The notes under the pieces are model-generated. The model was given only the letters and a program-made list of their open reading frames with translations, had not been told where the DNA came from and did no database searches. From positions 992,001 through 1,056,000 of the forward strand of contig JAJTUP010000008.1 in NCBI GenBank assembly GCA_021399435.1: a stretch of 64,000 bases of DNA, written 5' to 3'. Of this stretch, positions 22,589 through 34,311 are shown piece by piece (within the stretch, counting starts at the first letter, position 1; every line of letters begins with the position of its first letter). A program made the position numbers and the translations under genes. This DNA comes from Diaporthe sp. PMI_573 (taxonomy: Eukaryota; Ascomycota; Sordariomycetes; Diaporthales; Diaporthaceae).

Positions 22589-25500
22589 ATGGGCAACGAA
22601 GACACTGCAGTCGAGGGGCAAACTGAGCCCCCTATATGTGGCTTCAAGGGGCCTCCATCAATACAACCAGCCGAACCAGATTCGGACAAGTCGACCGTCT
22701 GCACAAAGACCCCGTCGATTGCAGAGTTCTCTGCTGATTCCGCCCACGTCTTCGGGGCGAGCCAGATCTGTGGATTTCTCAACACTGACATCAAGTGAGC
22801 GCAACGCCCGCTTTCCGTTGCACGTGCATGTGTGACAACTCGGGCGTGCTCGCCCCATGAGTCCAGTCTTGACTGACTTGCTGCCACTAGAAATGGCCTC
22901 ACCGGTGCCGAAGCTGCAGCTCGTCTACAGCAGAATGGCCCCAACAAGGTTGAGGGAGCTAAGGGGATATCGCTTTGGACGATTCTGCTAAGACAGGTCT
23001 CCAACTCCCTGACGCTTGTTCTCGTGATCACGGCAATCCTGTCGTTCGCCATCAATGACCACATTGAAGGCGCCATCATCTGCGCGGTCATCTTGCTCAA
23101 CATTGTCGTAGGGTGAGCACAGCCATGACTACTTCTGACCCGGCTCCTTGAGAACAAACACGCGGCTCCCCGTGCAGACTGACAGAACATCGCGGCAGAT
23201 TCTTCCAAGACTACCGCGCAGAGCAAACCATCCAGGCACTCTATGCCCTCTCCGCACCAACCTGTAAGGTCATCCGAGATGGCCAGATAGAAACCATCAA
23301 GGCGGAAGGCCTCGTTGTGGGAGACATCGTCCTGCTAAACGTGGGCGATGTTATCCCGGCGGACCTCCGCCTAGGTGACAGCATCAATCTCTCCACCGAT
23401 GAGGCCCTCCTTACTGGCGAGTCCCTGCCCATCAGCAAACACGCTGACAGGGTCCTGGCCGATCAGGATGTGCCTCTCGGTGACCGTGTCAACATGGTCT
23501 ACTCGGCAAGCACAATATCACGCGGCCGAGCCACTGGTATCGTGACCGCTGTCGGAATGGCCACAGAGGTCGGCAAAATTGCCGGCCTGCTGAGGCAGGG
23601 CAAGAAGAGCTCCGAAGGGAAGGAGGGCATTGCAAAGATGATCCACCTTACCAAGGAAAAGATCCGCGTGCTCCTCGGCCTCGACGGCACCCCCCTCCAG
23701 GTGTCGCTGAGCAAGTTTGCCCTGCTGTTGTTCGCCCTCGCCATCACGCTTGCCATAATCGTCTTCTCGGTCAGCCGTTTCAACGTCGACGATGAGGTCC
23801 TCATCTACGGTATCTGTGTCGCAGTAGCTGTAATCCCAGAGTCGCTGATCGCCGTGCTCACCATCTCCACCGCGCTCGGCACCAAGGCCATGGCCAAGGG
23901 CAACGTGATTGTCCGTAAGCTGGCCGCGCTGGAGGCGGTCGGCGGCGTGACCAACATCTGCTCCGACAAGACCGGTACCCTGACACAGGGCAAGATGCTG
24001 GCCAAGAGGGTTTGGCTGGCGGATGGCACCGAGGTCTCCGTCCAAGGGACTACCCACCCCTTCGATCCGAGCAGCGGAACAGTCGAATACAACGGCAGGG
24101 AGCTGCTACCGGCCAAGATGAAAGTCACAGGCCGGGAGGCGGCGACCCTCCGAGCATTCCTCGAGACGGTCGCGCTCTGCAACAACGCCGCGGTCACCCA
24201 GCGAGAGACATGGGCCGCGCTAGGCGAGCCCACGGAGATCGCCCTGCAGGTGCTGGCCATGCGCTTCGGAATGGGCAAGCCAGACCTCTTGTCCGACGAG
24301 AAGACAACCCTGGTCTCCGAGTTCCCCTTCGATTCGACCTGCAAGAGGATGACAGTCGTCTACGACACCGGTGGGGACCAGACGGGTCTGACCGCGTACA
24401 CCAAGGGCGCCGTAGAGGCGATCCTGCCACTGCTCCAGATCGCCGACGCCAAGCAGCGAGAGATCGCCGCCATGGCCGACACGCTCGCCGCGGAAGGGCT
24501 CCGCGTGCTCTGCGTGGCGAAGCGGGCGGCGACAGCGACGGAGCTGTCGAAGCGGGAGACGGCCGAGGCGAATCTCGAATTCGTCGGCCTGGTGGGCCTG
24601 TACGATCCCCCTCGGGTGGAGAGCGCTCCGGCGGTGCTCAAGTGCCAGCGGGCGGGCATCACGGTGCACATGCTCACGGGCGACCACGTCAAGACGGCGA
24701 CGGCCATCGCGAGGGAGGTCGGCATCCTGCCACCCGCGCCGGCTGGTGCGGCGTCTGACCCGCAGGCCATCATGCAGGCCAGCGCATTCGACGCCCTCAG
24801 CAACGCGCAGATCGACGCCATGGACAAGCTGCCGCTGGTCCTCGCCAGGTGCAGCCCGTCGACAAAGGTGCGCATGGTCGAGGCCATGCACCGACGCCAT
24901 GCGTTCTGTGTCATGACTGGCGACGGTGTGAATGACTCCCCCGCGCTCAAGAAGTCTGATGTCGGCATTGCGATGGGTATGAATGGCAGTGATGTCGCCA
25001 AGGAGGCGGCAGACATGGTTCTGACTGACGATAACTTCGCCTCGATCGTGACTGCGGTCGAGGAAGGCAGGAGATTGTTCGACAACATCCAGAAGGCAAG
25101 AGTCCACCTGTCCCAACCCAGCCCAATCCGTCTCTCCATCCAACTGACCATGCGTACGCACATAGTTCCTCCTTCACCTCCTCATCTCCAACATCGCCCA
25201 GGTGATCCTCCTCCTAGTAGGCCTCGCCTTCCGCGACAACTCAGGCGCCTCCGTCTTCCCGCTCTCCCCCATCGAGATCCTCTGGGCCAACCTGGTGACC
25301 TCGTCCTTCCTGGCACTGGGCCTGGGCCTGGAGGAGGCCCAGCCGGACGTGATGCAGCGGGCCCCCCACGACCTGCGCGTGGGCGTCTTCACCCGCGAGC
25401 TCATCGTCGACAAGTTCGTCTACGGCACCGCCATGGGCCTGATCTGCCTCGGCGTCTTCGCGACGGTCGTGTTCGCCGGCGTCTCGGAGGCAGTCGGACC

Positions 25501-25963
25501 GGGTGGGTACACCCTCGGCGACGCTTGCAATTCGGGTTTCAACGACTCGTGCACCGTCGTCTTCCGTGCCCGCGCTGCCACTTATGCCGTTCTCACGTTC
25601 CTCCTGCTCGTTACCGCTTGGGAGGCCAAGCACTTCACCCGCAGCTTGTTCAACATGCACCCGGAGAAGTACAGAGGCCCGCTCTCCATATTCAAGACCG
25701 TCTGGGCCAACCAATTCCTTTTCTGGGCTGCTGTGGCTGGCTTCGTCCTGGTTTTCCCCCTCGTATATGTGCCTGTGATTAATGAAGTGGTCTTCAAGCA
25801 CATGGGCATCGGCTGGGAATGGGGCATTGTCGCGGCTGGAATTGTGGTATACTTGTGTGTGGTTGAAAGTTGGAAGGCTGTGAAGAGGAGATTTGGAATC
25901 GGTAGTGTGAAGAAGACTGTCGATGGCTTCGGAGGAGCGAGTGACGACGGCAGTGTCGTCTAA
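22589..25963 (+). CDS. ENA-type (P-type IID) Na+/K+ efflux ATPase
   Basis: Four exons, 22589-22794, 22891-23112, 23199-25095 and 25166-25963, give 1040 residues. Features in order: an N-terminal cytoplasmic domain; NGLTGAEAAARLQQNGPN; helices 1-2 leading to GAIICAVILLNIVVGFFQDYRAE; the actuator motif DEALLTGESLP; AVAVIPESLIAVL in helix 4 (the ion-binding PEGL-like site reads PESL); the phosphorylation loop CSDKTGTLTQGKM; the nucleotide-binding domain with KGAVEAIL; TGDHVKTA; the hinge TGDGVNDSPALKKSD; then C-terminal helices. CSDKTGTLTQGKM and the overall order match fungal ENA pumps, which extrude Na+ or K+ at high pH or salt across the plasma membrane. The third intron starts with GC rather than GT. 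The gene converges on a drug-exporter gene. Confidence 0.92.
25096..25165 (+). other. Non-canonical GC-AG intron in the ATPase gene
   Basis: Family alignment demands the junction NIQK/FLLHLLISNIAQV. This is met only if exon 3 ends at ...CAG AAG followed by gcaaga, and exon 4 starts after catag at 25165. AAG|GCAAG matches the known GC-donor consensus. A CTGAC branch-point candidate lies about 20 nt before the acceptor. The intron is 70 nt. A GT donor ten bases downstream would insert extra residues and is weaker. Confidence 0.75.
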
Positions 25964-26491
25964 GTGTCGAGGTACACACTCGCCTGACTAGTTGCTGGGA
26001 GGAGTGGCGGTGTTGGTTTCAACAATCAAGAAGCGGAACATGGTGAAAGCTCATTCAACATGGGTTTCATTACTTGTGTGTTTTGCTTGGATATATTTCC
26101 AGCCTGTCTCTTCCTTGGAGATCTTTTCTATAGCAGGGTAATTTCCCTGCGTCCACTCTTTTGGTCTACGAGTTTATTCTCGATATACTCCATCATTTGA
26201 ATATCACGTCATTCGAACAAACAGATTCCGGTTACATGAATTCTATTAGTGTCTATATCTACGTTCTTAACTCTTCTATCAACCTGGTATCATGCTGCCG
26301 TCTCTATCATCTCTCATGTAACTCCATAGTAAAAATGACTCTGTTCCACAACGCCGACCGATTGCATAATCATCTGCCAGGAGTGCAGATGACCCGTATT
26401 TTGTTACCTCCCACTGGTTTCATTCTCCTTGCACCGCCAGCATGATTTTTCTTCTACTTCCCCATCTAGTATCAATAATCTATCGCAACCT
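25964..26491. other. Convergent 3' intergenic gap
   Basis: This is 528 nt between the ATPase stop and the exporter stop. It is AT-rich, as expected for two overlapping 3' flanks. No gene or repeat is visible. Confidence 0.5.
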
Positions 26492-28442
26492 CTATGGTGC
26501 CGGGCCAGTGGCCAAAGGCGGCACCGCATCGTTCCGAGTCGTCCCGAGCGTCGCGCCAGCCTCAACACCAGCGCTATTCTTGATCTGGTTCTCCTCATCG
26601 CTGGTCCCAGAGGCGGTCTGGTCGTCGTCACCGGCATAGGCGTACTTGCTCCTGGCGCGGATCTTGGCGCCGTACTTCCAGAACATGAACGGGATGCCAC
26701 AGCAGGCCAGGGCCATGAAGAATAGGATCATGCTCGCCCACTGGTAGCCACAGCCGGCGTACATCTGCTCCGTGAACAGCACGACACCGGCACCCCAGAA
26801 GCTCCTGATGAAGGTCTTGGCCGCGAGGGCGGACGCCGCCTGGTGCTGGTACGAGTCGACGAGGTAGTTGTTGGCGGCGTTGTACAGGAAAATGAAGCCG
26901 AAGCCGACCCAGAATCCGCCGAAGGCTGGGCCGAACCAGTGCAGGTTTGGGTAAGATGTCCAAGCGAAGATGATCAGCCCCAAGGGGATGAACCAGCAGG
27001 AGCACATCATTGGGATGAGTCGGTATTCGGCGGGAGGGTTGCCGTTGAAGCGTTGAACTACTTTCAGGTAGTGCTTGTTCACTAACGGGGAGGCGATTGC
27101 TGAAGCAATGACACCGAGGGCCAGTGGAATCTATGATGTTGGATCGTATCAGTAGTCTGATTAGGGAGATAGAATAATGTGTAAATGGGAGTGGATCAAG
27201 ACTTACAAACATCAGGCCAGTACTGCCTGCACTCCATCCTTTGCCTTCCTGGTAAATGATAGGGAAAGCCACGAAGAACATGTACAGCAATCCATACAGG
27301 ACAGACATGTACAAGGAAATGAGGAACACAATCAACTCCCCAAAGAGCAACTGCAGAGGCCGGATCAGGAAGATGGTCAACCTCTCCGTAAATGGCCTCA
27401 CATCGAGATCCTGCTCAGTGACGTGCTCGTTGCTGCCAGTCTCCTTGCGCAGCTTTTTGGCGCGGCGGGCAAGGATAGTCGGCGCGTAGGTCTCGGGCAC
27501 GGTGAAGGTGATCAGAACCCACACGACAAAGGCGAAGACGAGCTGGATCCAGTACAGCCAGCGCCAGCCTGTCGCATCAGACAGGTACCCACCGATGAGG
27601 GGTCCGATGGCAGGGCCGATGAAAGGGGCGGCGGAGAAGGCGGCCATAGGTACGCCACGCTCCTCGTTTTTCCACAGGTCGGCCAGCGTGCCGCCCACAA
27701 GCGTCATGGGCGCGGAGAAGGCGATGCCGTCGATGGCGCGGCAGACGAGCAGCGTGCCGATGTTCTTGGCTACGGCACATGGGATGATGAATACCACGGC
27801 GATCAGGAGTGTGGACCCGTAAATGATCCTACGGCCATAGATCTCCGACAGCGGCGCGAAGACGACGGGGCCGACACCAAAACCAACGACGAAGAGGGTG
27901 ATGGTGAGGAGCGCGACCTCCTCGCTGACGCCGAATGATTCTCTAACGCCAACCAGGTCGGCTGTCACGACGGAAGAGGCGAACGCGACGACGAAGCAGG
28001 TGATGGCGACGACCATGGTACAATACCATTTGTATGCTTTGCTCCAGTTCTTGGGGTTCTCCGGGTCACCTGGCGTGAAGGTGACCAGCTTGTAATGCGT
28101 CTCTTTGCCCGAGGGTTCGCGCATGACCGGACCCTTGATCTCACCAGACTGGTGTTCCGTGGTGTACTCATCGAAGTTGGCATCTTGGGAGAGGGTACGG
28201 TAAGGGAGAGAGTCGGGGTCGAGATTCGGATCACGGCGAGTCTCCTTGGTGGACTGCCGGGTGAGTTGACGGTTCAAGGAGCCGGACCGCCGAAGGCCTG
28301 AGCTGCGGCGTTTATGGTTTGACACGATGGGTGCAAAGCCCACGCCAGCACCATCGTCACTTTCGTTGCCACTGCCTGCCATGGTTGGGCTTGAGGACCG
28401 CGGTGGTATTTGGGAATCTTGACTTGAAGGTAGTTGGGCCAT
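26492..28442 (-). CDS. MFS drug/polyamine:H+ antiporter, DHA1 family
   Basis: Two exons, 28442-27207 and 27130-26492, give 624 residues. A disordered Ser/Arg-rich N-terminus of about 140 residues precedes the first helix, introduced by [19 protein letters not shown]. Family motifs include [25 protein letters not shown], the motif A-like [31 protein letters not shown], and [21 protein letters not shown] with PETYAP (motif C region). A large middle cytoplasmic loop and six C-terminal helices follow. This is the TPO/caffeine-resistance type of plasma-membrane proton antiporter, which expels polyamines or xenobiotics. The start is the ATG at 28442 (MAQLPSS). An in-frame ATG at 28487 would add a hydrophobic stretch unlike relatives, and a third one (MAGSGNE) lies downstream. 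Confidence 0.9.
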
Positions 28443-31306
28443 TATTGTATATAATAGGAAATACAAGGAAAAGGAAATCCCAAACAAATCTAATTACATG
28501 CACGATAATCAAAACACAAGCAACAGAATAAAGAGATAAGGGAAGTCACTTATATATAAACGCAAAGGCCAAAACATGGCGACCAGAACGGCTCGCGCTT
28601 CGAAAGAAGCTCGCGGCGCGAGCACACGGTTATAGTGGGTCCTGGGATGGGAATGCCTTCAGCCCAGCGAGTTCCCACGCCGAACCCGGGATGCACGAAC
28701 TAGATTGGAGCAAGAACCATACGTACAGAGCGCCATGATTGGTTACCCTTCCGCTTTGGCCACTTCGAGAGACATCAGGAACCTGTAAAAGATGAGGATC
28801 GGCCCACGGTCGGAGCTTATGATGAGAGGGTTGAGAACTTCACCTGGTGGTCAGGGATTTGCACACGGCAGCAGGGATTCTTGGCAGCATCGACATGCGG
28901 GCCCTCCTCGCCTCCCAGAATGCTGGAAGAGGTGGTTCTGCAACCTTGATGATCATTCGAACATTCTGCCCTCATCTCGACGGTTCAAGGACGACAATCG
29001 ACTATGGTCAGGTTTGACTCTGCCCACGGTGACGAAAGACTGAGAACACAGAACCGTCGGTGCTGGGACAAGTGGCGGCCGTCGAGGGCCGGGATCGACG
29101 CCGACCTTCCGCCCGTCCGCTGCCGAGTCGAGCCGGCCTGGGCCGCATAGGGCTTGTTAGTGCCAGAAGCTTATTCGGGGAGGGCCTCGAGCATGCGAAC
29201 CACGAGGCAGCGGGGCAGGGAGGCGCCGTCTGGACTCTGGATTGGACCCATCCCTGAGATAATGGAACCTGTGGATTCAGCAGTCGTCAGACTGTCGTTG
29301 AACTTCTCGCCATTTCTGCGCAGATTGCAAGTTGCTGGTGGGCCCAAGGAGAAAAGTCTTAAAATCTTCGAAATTGCTCGCGATACTCGTTGCCCTTACC
29401 CGCAGTTCTCCTTTTCAGAGCCTCGAACCATTCGCTTTGGCAGGTTGCTCAACATGTTATGCTAGCAGGTTGAGAGGTAGGCATGGTCGCAGTCGCATCG
29501 AGGCAGCGCCCGGCAGCGGTGACAGCGCTCAAAAGCGCACGATGACTAGTTCATGGCGTTCTCAGTGTGCGCCAAGCCGCCAAGCCGGCGTTCTCGCCGC
29601 GAGCAAGCCTCCAAAAGACGCGAGGCCATCCAGCATCATCTTGCAGGCTGCAGTTCCCACGAGAATTTCAGTGGGGGCCTCTTCCGAAACCACTGGGGAC
29701 GACCATCATTCAGGCATCGCCTTCGAGACTGAATCATATATCGCCACAGACGACTCGAGTCTGGCGAATCGAAGAAACGGCCCCCAACGCGGCCATCCAG
29801 CGCTGCCAAATACCGCCTGCGAGGAATTGATTCCTTTCGACAAGTAACGTGTTCTTGAACTGATGGAGGAGCAGCAGGCCGGGCCAGCGTCAGGCCAATG
29901 GCGTGATGAAGTCAACCTAAGCGCTGGAAGCCACGAGACGAGGGCGAAGAGCCGCATCCAACGACACGGCTAGACCAACCCGAATCGATCCGTCCAGGGG
30001 CACATGTTCTCAGGAAAATCCCACTGCGCCGGTTACAAGCGAACTTGTCCGTCGACGGTATCTGGACGCATATCTATGTGCGGCGTAAAGTCGCATGCCT
30101 CGCGTCTTGGGTGTGGGCATGTAGCAGCGAGCTCCTGCCGCCTGTCGGCCCGGCACCTAAATTTAGGCGATACAACGCTGACGTCACACACACCTCTCTC
30201 CCAGTCTGTCGTATTGCGTGCTGCATCTGTGCATATGCAGATCGTGCACAACTGCAAGTCTGACTGTACAACGTAGGACTGGACAGGCACAAGGTGTGAC
30301 ACGCGTCTCGGTCCAGCCCAAGAGGCTGGGCAATCGGCCGTGTCGTCTCGCCTCTGAGCGGTAGCAGGACCGGGTCTGTACTCCGTACGGGGACTCGATC
30401 GGGTGGTCGCCGCCCAGGGCCGCCGTCGAAGACAAGGTAGCACGGCAGGACAGACACTGACACAGAGGACAACCAGCTGCGAGCTAATGATGTGCGGCCG
30501 CAGCTGGGCTGACTGGGCTGTGCACCTGGGCAGCTTGGGGGCTTCCCTGGGCGGTGTTGCAGCTGGGATCTTGGAGACGGGATGATCGAGGCCGAGAAGA
30601 GGTCTGAATGAGTCGGCCTCCTTGGACGACTGGGTAGTTTCAGCGAACACCATACATCCTGACATCCCGTATTCTCCTGGTGCGCTGGTGCGCTGGTGCG
30701 CTGGTGCGCTGGTGCGCAGGCGTGCTGCTGTATGGCTGCCCCGTATGGTAAAGGTGGAGAGCTGTGCACTGCCAGACCCCAGGGCCAAGTCCTATTCATC
30801 CGAAGTTACAGATTGGATTTCAGATGGTCAATCACCAGTCTGGGCCAGACTCCTGCTGTTTACGAGACAGGCAGACAAGTTCTAGGCGCTGGCCGATGCT
30901 TCCTTCCCTCCCAAGAAAACCTCCGCCACCATTTTCATCTCATATATGTGGGCCTGCAAATCCCACGCTGACTAGACTGCAGGGGCCAGATACTTGGAGC
31001 TAAGCAGCAGCAATCAACCGCAAGTTGCGCATCCATTCAATACAATCAGCTTGGTTCCCAATCAGCCTCGCCCTTTCTCTCGACCTCCTGTCTCTCACCC
31101 TCCATCTGTTGTTACCATCCGTCGTGCACTCATCAACTTCCGTGTCATCCTCGAACCAGTTTGCAGTGCTTCACTCGACTTGCGACACCACAACATATAA
31201 AACAGCCCCACAAGACAGACTACAAGCCCACGCAACCCTTGCTGTGCTCATTACAGTACACAGTACCACCGTCAGCAAGATCAGCACCAGAACACACTCG
31301 CCCAAC
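28443..31306. other. Intergenic region, about 2.9 kb
   Basis: No supported gene. Longish antisense frames around 30.0-30.8 kb have the composition of GC-rich promoter DNA and contain a tandem repeat. The last 250 nt are CT-rich and A/C-rich, forming the likely leader of the CFEM gene. Confidence 0.5.
30677..30716. repeat. Perfect 8-bp tandem repeat, five copies
   Basis: The unit ctggtgcg is repeated five times without change, then runs into cagg. It lies about 590 nt upstream of the CFEM start codon. A perfect short array like this is likely length-variable between isolates. Confidence 0.9.
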
Positions 31307-32020
31307 ATGCAGATCACAACTTTCCTCACCACCGCTGCGATCTTTGTCGCCTCGGCTGCCGCTCAGTCGGCGGCCACGCCCGTTACCACCGGCTCCGCAC
31401 CGACCTCGACCGGCAGCGGCGACCTCAACAGCGTCGTCAGCCAGCTGCCCCAGTGCGCCCTCACCTGCCTCAACTCCTCCGCTACCACAATCGGCTGCAC
31501 CGCCTCAGACCTGACCTGCCTGTGCTCCAAGTCCGACCAGCTGGTCACTTCCATCGGCACCTGCATCATCTTCAACAGCGGGTGCTCGTCAGACGAGCAG
31601 ACTCGTAAGGCCGCCCCTCGCCCCCACAGTGAACCACTCATTTATCCCCGGCCCGTGTGCCCCTGAAAACCCCCGATTCCCACTCCAGGGTTTCGGGGGC
31701 AGAGTACCATAGTACTACATGCAGCAGATCGTACCCATATGCAATGGACCAAGCTAACCCGGCCCTCTTCGCCTCGTACAGAAATCCAAAATCTCGCAGG
31801 CAGCCTTTGCAACGACGTCAACTCCGCAAACTCCGCCGAGCTCGCCTCCGCATCCAACTACATCAACTCGGCCATTGCCACCGGCACGACCGCCAGCGGC
31901 TCCGCCGCGACCAGTACCCCGACCAGCTCGAGCGAGAACGCAGCCGGCCGGGCGGATACGCCCCTCGCAGGTATGGGTGCCATTGGCGCCGCTGCTGCCC
32001 TCGCCGTGCTTGCTCTCTAA
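31307..32020 (+). CDS. CFEM-domain protein, predicted GPI-anchored
   Basis: Two exons, 31307-31604 and 31782-32020, give 178 residues. The signal peptide is MQITTFLTTAAIFVASAAA. A CFEM domain follows with eight cysteines: QCALTC, GC, TCLC, TC, GC and, after the splice, SLCNDV. The conserved acidic residue that coordinates haem in characterised CFEM proteins is present in TASDLTCLC. A Ser/Thr/Ala-rich stalk leads to a C-terminal hydrophobic tail (GAIGAAAALAVLAL) preceded by small residues, as for GPI attachment. CFEM proteins act at the cell surface in haem or iron capture and sometimes in host interaction; the role here is not determined. The neighbour downstream on the other strand is another small GPI-type protein. 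Confidence 0.9.
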
Positions 32021-32528
32021 GTCGGGAGTTGGTTTGGTTCCGTGAGCTTTTCTTTCTGCGCGGGGGGATGACGAATGATTGGAGACCTTTTCGGCGTTTT
32101 GGGGGGAGGAATATAAAGATGTGTGCCCATTTCGTCACACCCGGAGGACCCGGACATTCATGATTGGCGTTTGCGGCTGCTTACTTGTTTGATTGCTCTC
32201 CATGATGGACTTGCATCTGATGACAGACTAGAATGAGGGCACATTTTGTAGGAGACTGCACATCCCACAACAGCCTTGCATGGGAAGCTCATTGAACCTG
32301 TTTGATGAGAAATAGATATTTTTCATGACGAGAAAGTCCTTCTCGGGCATTCTGCGCGCGCCCAGTGATTTTGAGAAATATGATCGTGACTTGCTAATCA
32401 GCTTCTGGGCTGCCAAGCCGCAACGGGGTATTACTTTGAAGACACGAGGAGAAGACATGAGGAGAGGAAAGAACGTAGCCCGTAGCACAACAAAACCATC
32501 CTTACACACACGCACTTATCCACCGCCC
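32021..32528. other. Convergent gap between two GPI-type genes
   Basis: This is 508 nt holding only 3' flanks of the two convergent genes; nothing else is seen. Confidence 0.5.
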
Positions 32529-32945
32529 TCAAAACGCGACCCACCCAAGCAAACCAGCCCCTAGCGCCACAACCAGCGCAACCTTGGACGAGGAGCCACC
32601 ATCCCCGAAAGCTGCACCCTCGGACGAGGAGGTCGTAGTCGCCGACGACCCCGTGGCCGTACCGGTGCCGGTGCCACCCGAGATGCCCGTCGGCTCGCTG
32701 GGGTGAAGCGCCGTGGCGGTCGTCGACTCGGAGCTCAGGCTGCTCGTATCATCTGTCGTCGTCACCGTCGCGGACTCGGTGTCGGTGGTGGTTACAGAGG
32801 TGGACGTGAAGGTCAGGATCGGCCCGCCCGGGTTGGTGTTGGACACGAGCGAGTCAGTCGTCAACGGCTCCGAGACGGCTTCTACACCGGCGGCGATGGC
32901 GGCCGAGGGTCCGAGCAGGAGGGCGAGGTAGTTGAGGGCCCTCAT
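32529..32945 (-). CDS. Small Ser/Thr-rich secreted protein, predicted GPI-anchored
   Basis: A single exon of 138 residues. The N-terminus MRALNYLALLLGPSAAIAAG is a signal peptide. The middle is almost entirely Ser, Thr, Gly and Ala with no cysteine, so heavy O-mannosylation is likely. The C-terminus SSSKVALVVALGAGLLGWVAF is a hydrophobic tail after small residues, typical of GPI signals. Such proteins are structural or regulatory mannoproteins of the fungal wall. No catalytic domain is present and no orthologue name can be given. Confidence 0.75.
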   Translation of the reverse strand: MRALNYLALLLGPSAAIAAGVEAVSEPLTTDSLVSNTNPGGPILTFTSTSVTTTDTESATVTTTDDTSSLSSESTTATALHPSEPTGISGGTGTGTATGSSATTTSSSEGAAFGDGGSSSKVALVVALGAGLLGWVAF

Positions 32946-34311
32946 CTTCAGTTGATTGACAGAACGTACGTCAATCTGCCGTATGTGTTTGATCAGAGAC
33001 GTGAAATATGATTGTTGGTTGAACCGGGGGAGCTCTTGGCACCGATTTCAAGTGTTCACCGGAATGGAGACAAGGAGGACTTGGCAACCGACGAGCCGCA
33101 GCGAAATGAGACCTTGCTTGCCTCTTTTAAGACACACGCCTCTCGCCCCTCCTGCCCTCGTCGCACGCTTTTTGCGCCAGGGAAATGCTCCCGAGATCCA
33201 ACTGGAGCTTGTATTCCCAGCCTTGGCAGGGATCTTCGAGAGGGACGTCACCCCAGTAGCTGGGATGCTTTTCACTGTCCTCCTCGCGCCGTGGGCATCG
33301 GTGTTGCACGGTGCGGGGTGAGGTGTGTCAAACGAGACAAGCTTTCCGGGGAACGCCACGGGAGTGGGTGATTCGCGCCTGTGGGGGGTGGGCTGGTGAG
33401 GGGCTACATTGGGCAATCGCCAGTCCCCCATCGCCTTGCTCAATGCTCAGAGGTGCTCTTCAGCTCAGCTTGTCCTGGCTCTTGACCACAGTACCACCTT
33501 CGACCTTCTCCATTGGGTAATAACACGACATGTCGCGACCTGACGCTATCCTGACGCTTGCCAGCAAGACCACCGGCATTTCGCCGCGGTAGACGAATCG
33601 GTGACACCAGTGGATACGCTCCGCCGTCTGGGTCTGATAAGAAGGTGCTGCCCGCTGGCCCGTGGGACTTCGGGCTCGCTGGCTCGGTGAGGGCTTCCAA
33701 CCAAGGCAGCTGGGCTCATCATGAAACACTGGGGCTGCCGATTGTTGCACTTGCATTAGGTCATGTTCAACTTGGGTCGTTGCCCCGCCCAATCAGCCGG
33801 CGTGATAGCTCGCGAGCCATTGGTCTGGGCTGTCTGGGACAGTCTTGCCAGTGGTAGTTCGTGGTGCAGTACTACCCTGCAGTGCCTGGGTATCCCATCC
33901 TCACCTCTTGTGGAAGCAAGCTTTTCTGCTGGTCCCTTGGAGCACGACCTGGGTCTCGTCACCACATTATACGAGATCAGCAGTTGTGCGACTTTCGAAA
34001 GGCTTGTTCGATATGAATCGGAGGCTTTAGACTGCCCGCACAATCGTAATGCTTGGGAGACATGTAACATTATTTACATCAACCAGTGCTGGCTATCAAA
34101 CTCGCTAAAGGGAGAATTTCGCCACGAAGTGACCACTGTCTGTTTGAACTGAGGCTGTGAAATCTGCACCAACTCGCCGTTCTGAATTCGCGCGTACTTG
34201 GTATCCGACAGGTACTGACAAGATCTTCCGTTGCTCATATTTGCCTCCCTGCGCACTTCTATTCCATGACAACACCCCTTGGCCTCGCTGTCCTGTTCTC
34301 CCTCTGATCGT
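32946..34311. other. Intergenic region, about 1.4 kb
   Basis: Overlapping frames on both strands without domains or splice logic. It carries the promoter side of the small GPI-type gene and the 3' side of the hydrolase gene. No repeats stand out. Confidence 0.5.

Noticed and set aside
24220..25161. Long minus-strand frames (up to 313 codons) within the ATPase gene
   Set aside because: GC-rich coding DNA commonly leaves the reverse strand open; the plus strand carries all P-type ATPase motifs.
30033..30788. 251-codon minus-strand frame
   Set aside because: Low-complexity Arg/Ser/Pro/Thr-rich product that translates the 8-bp repeat; no start context or homology; two other frames are equally open.
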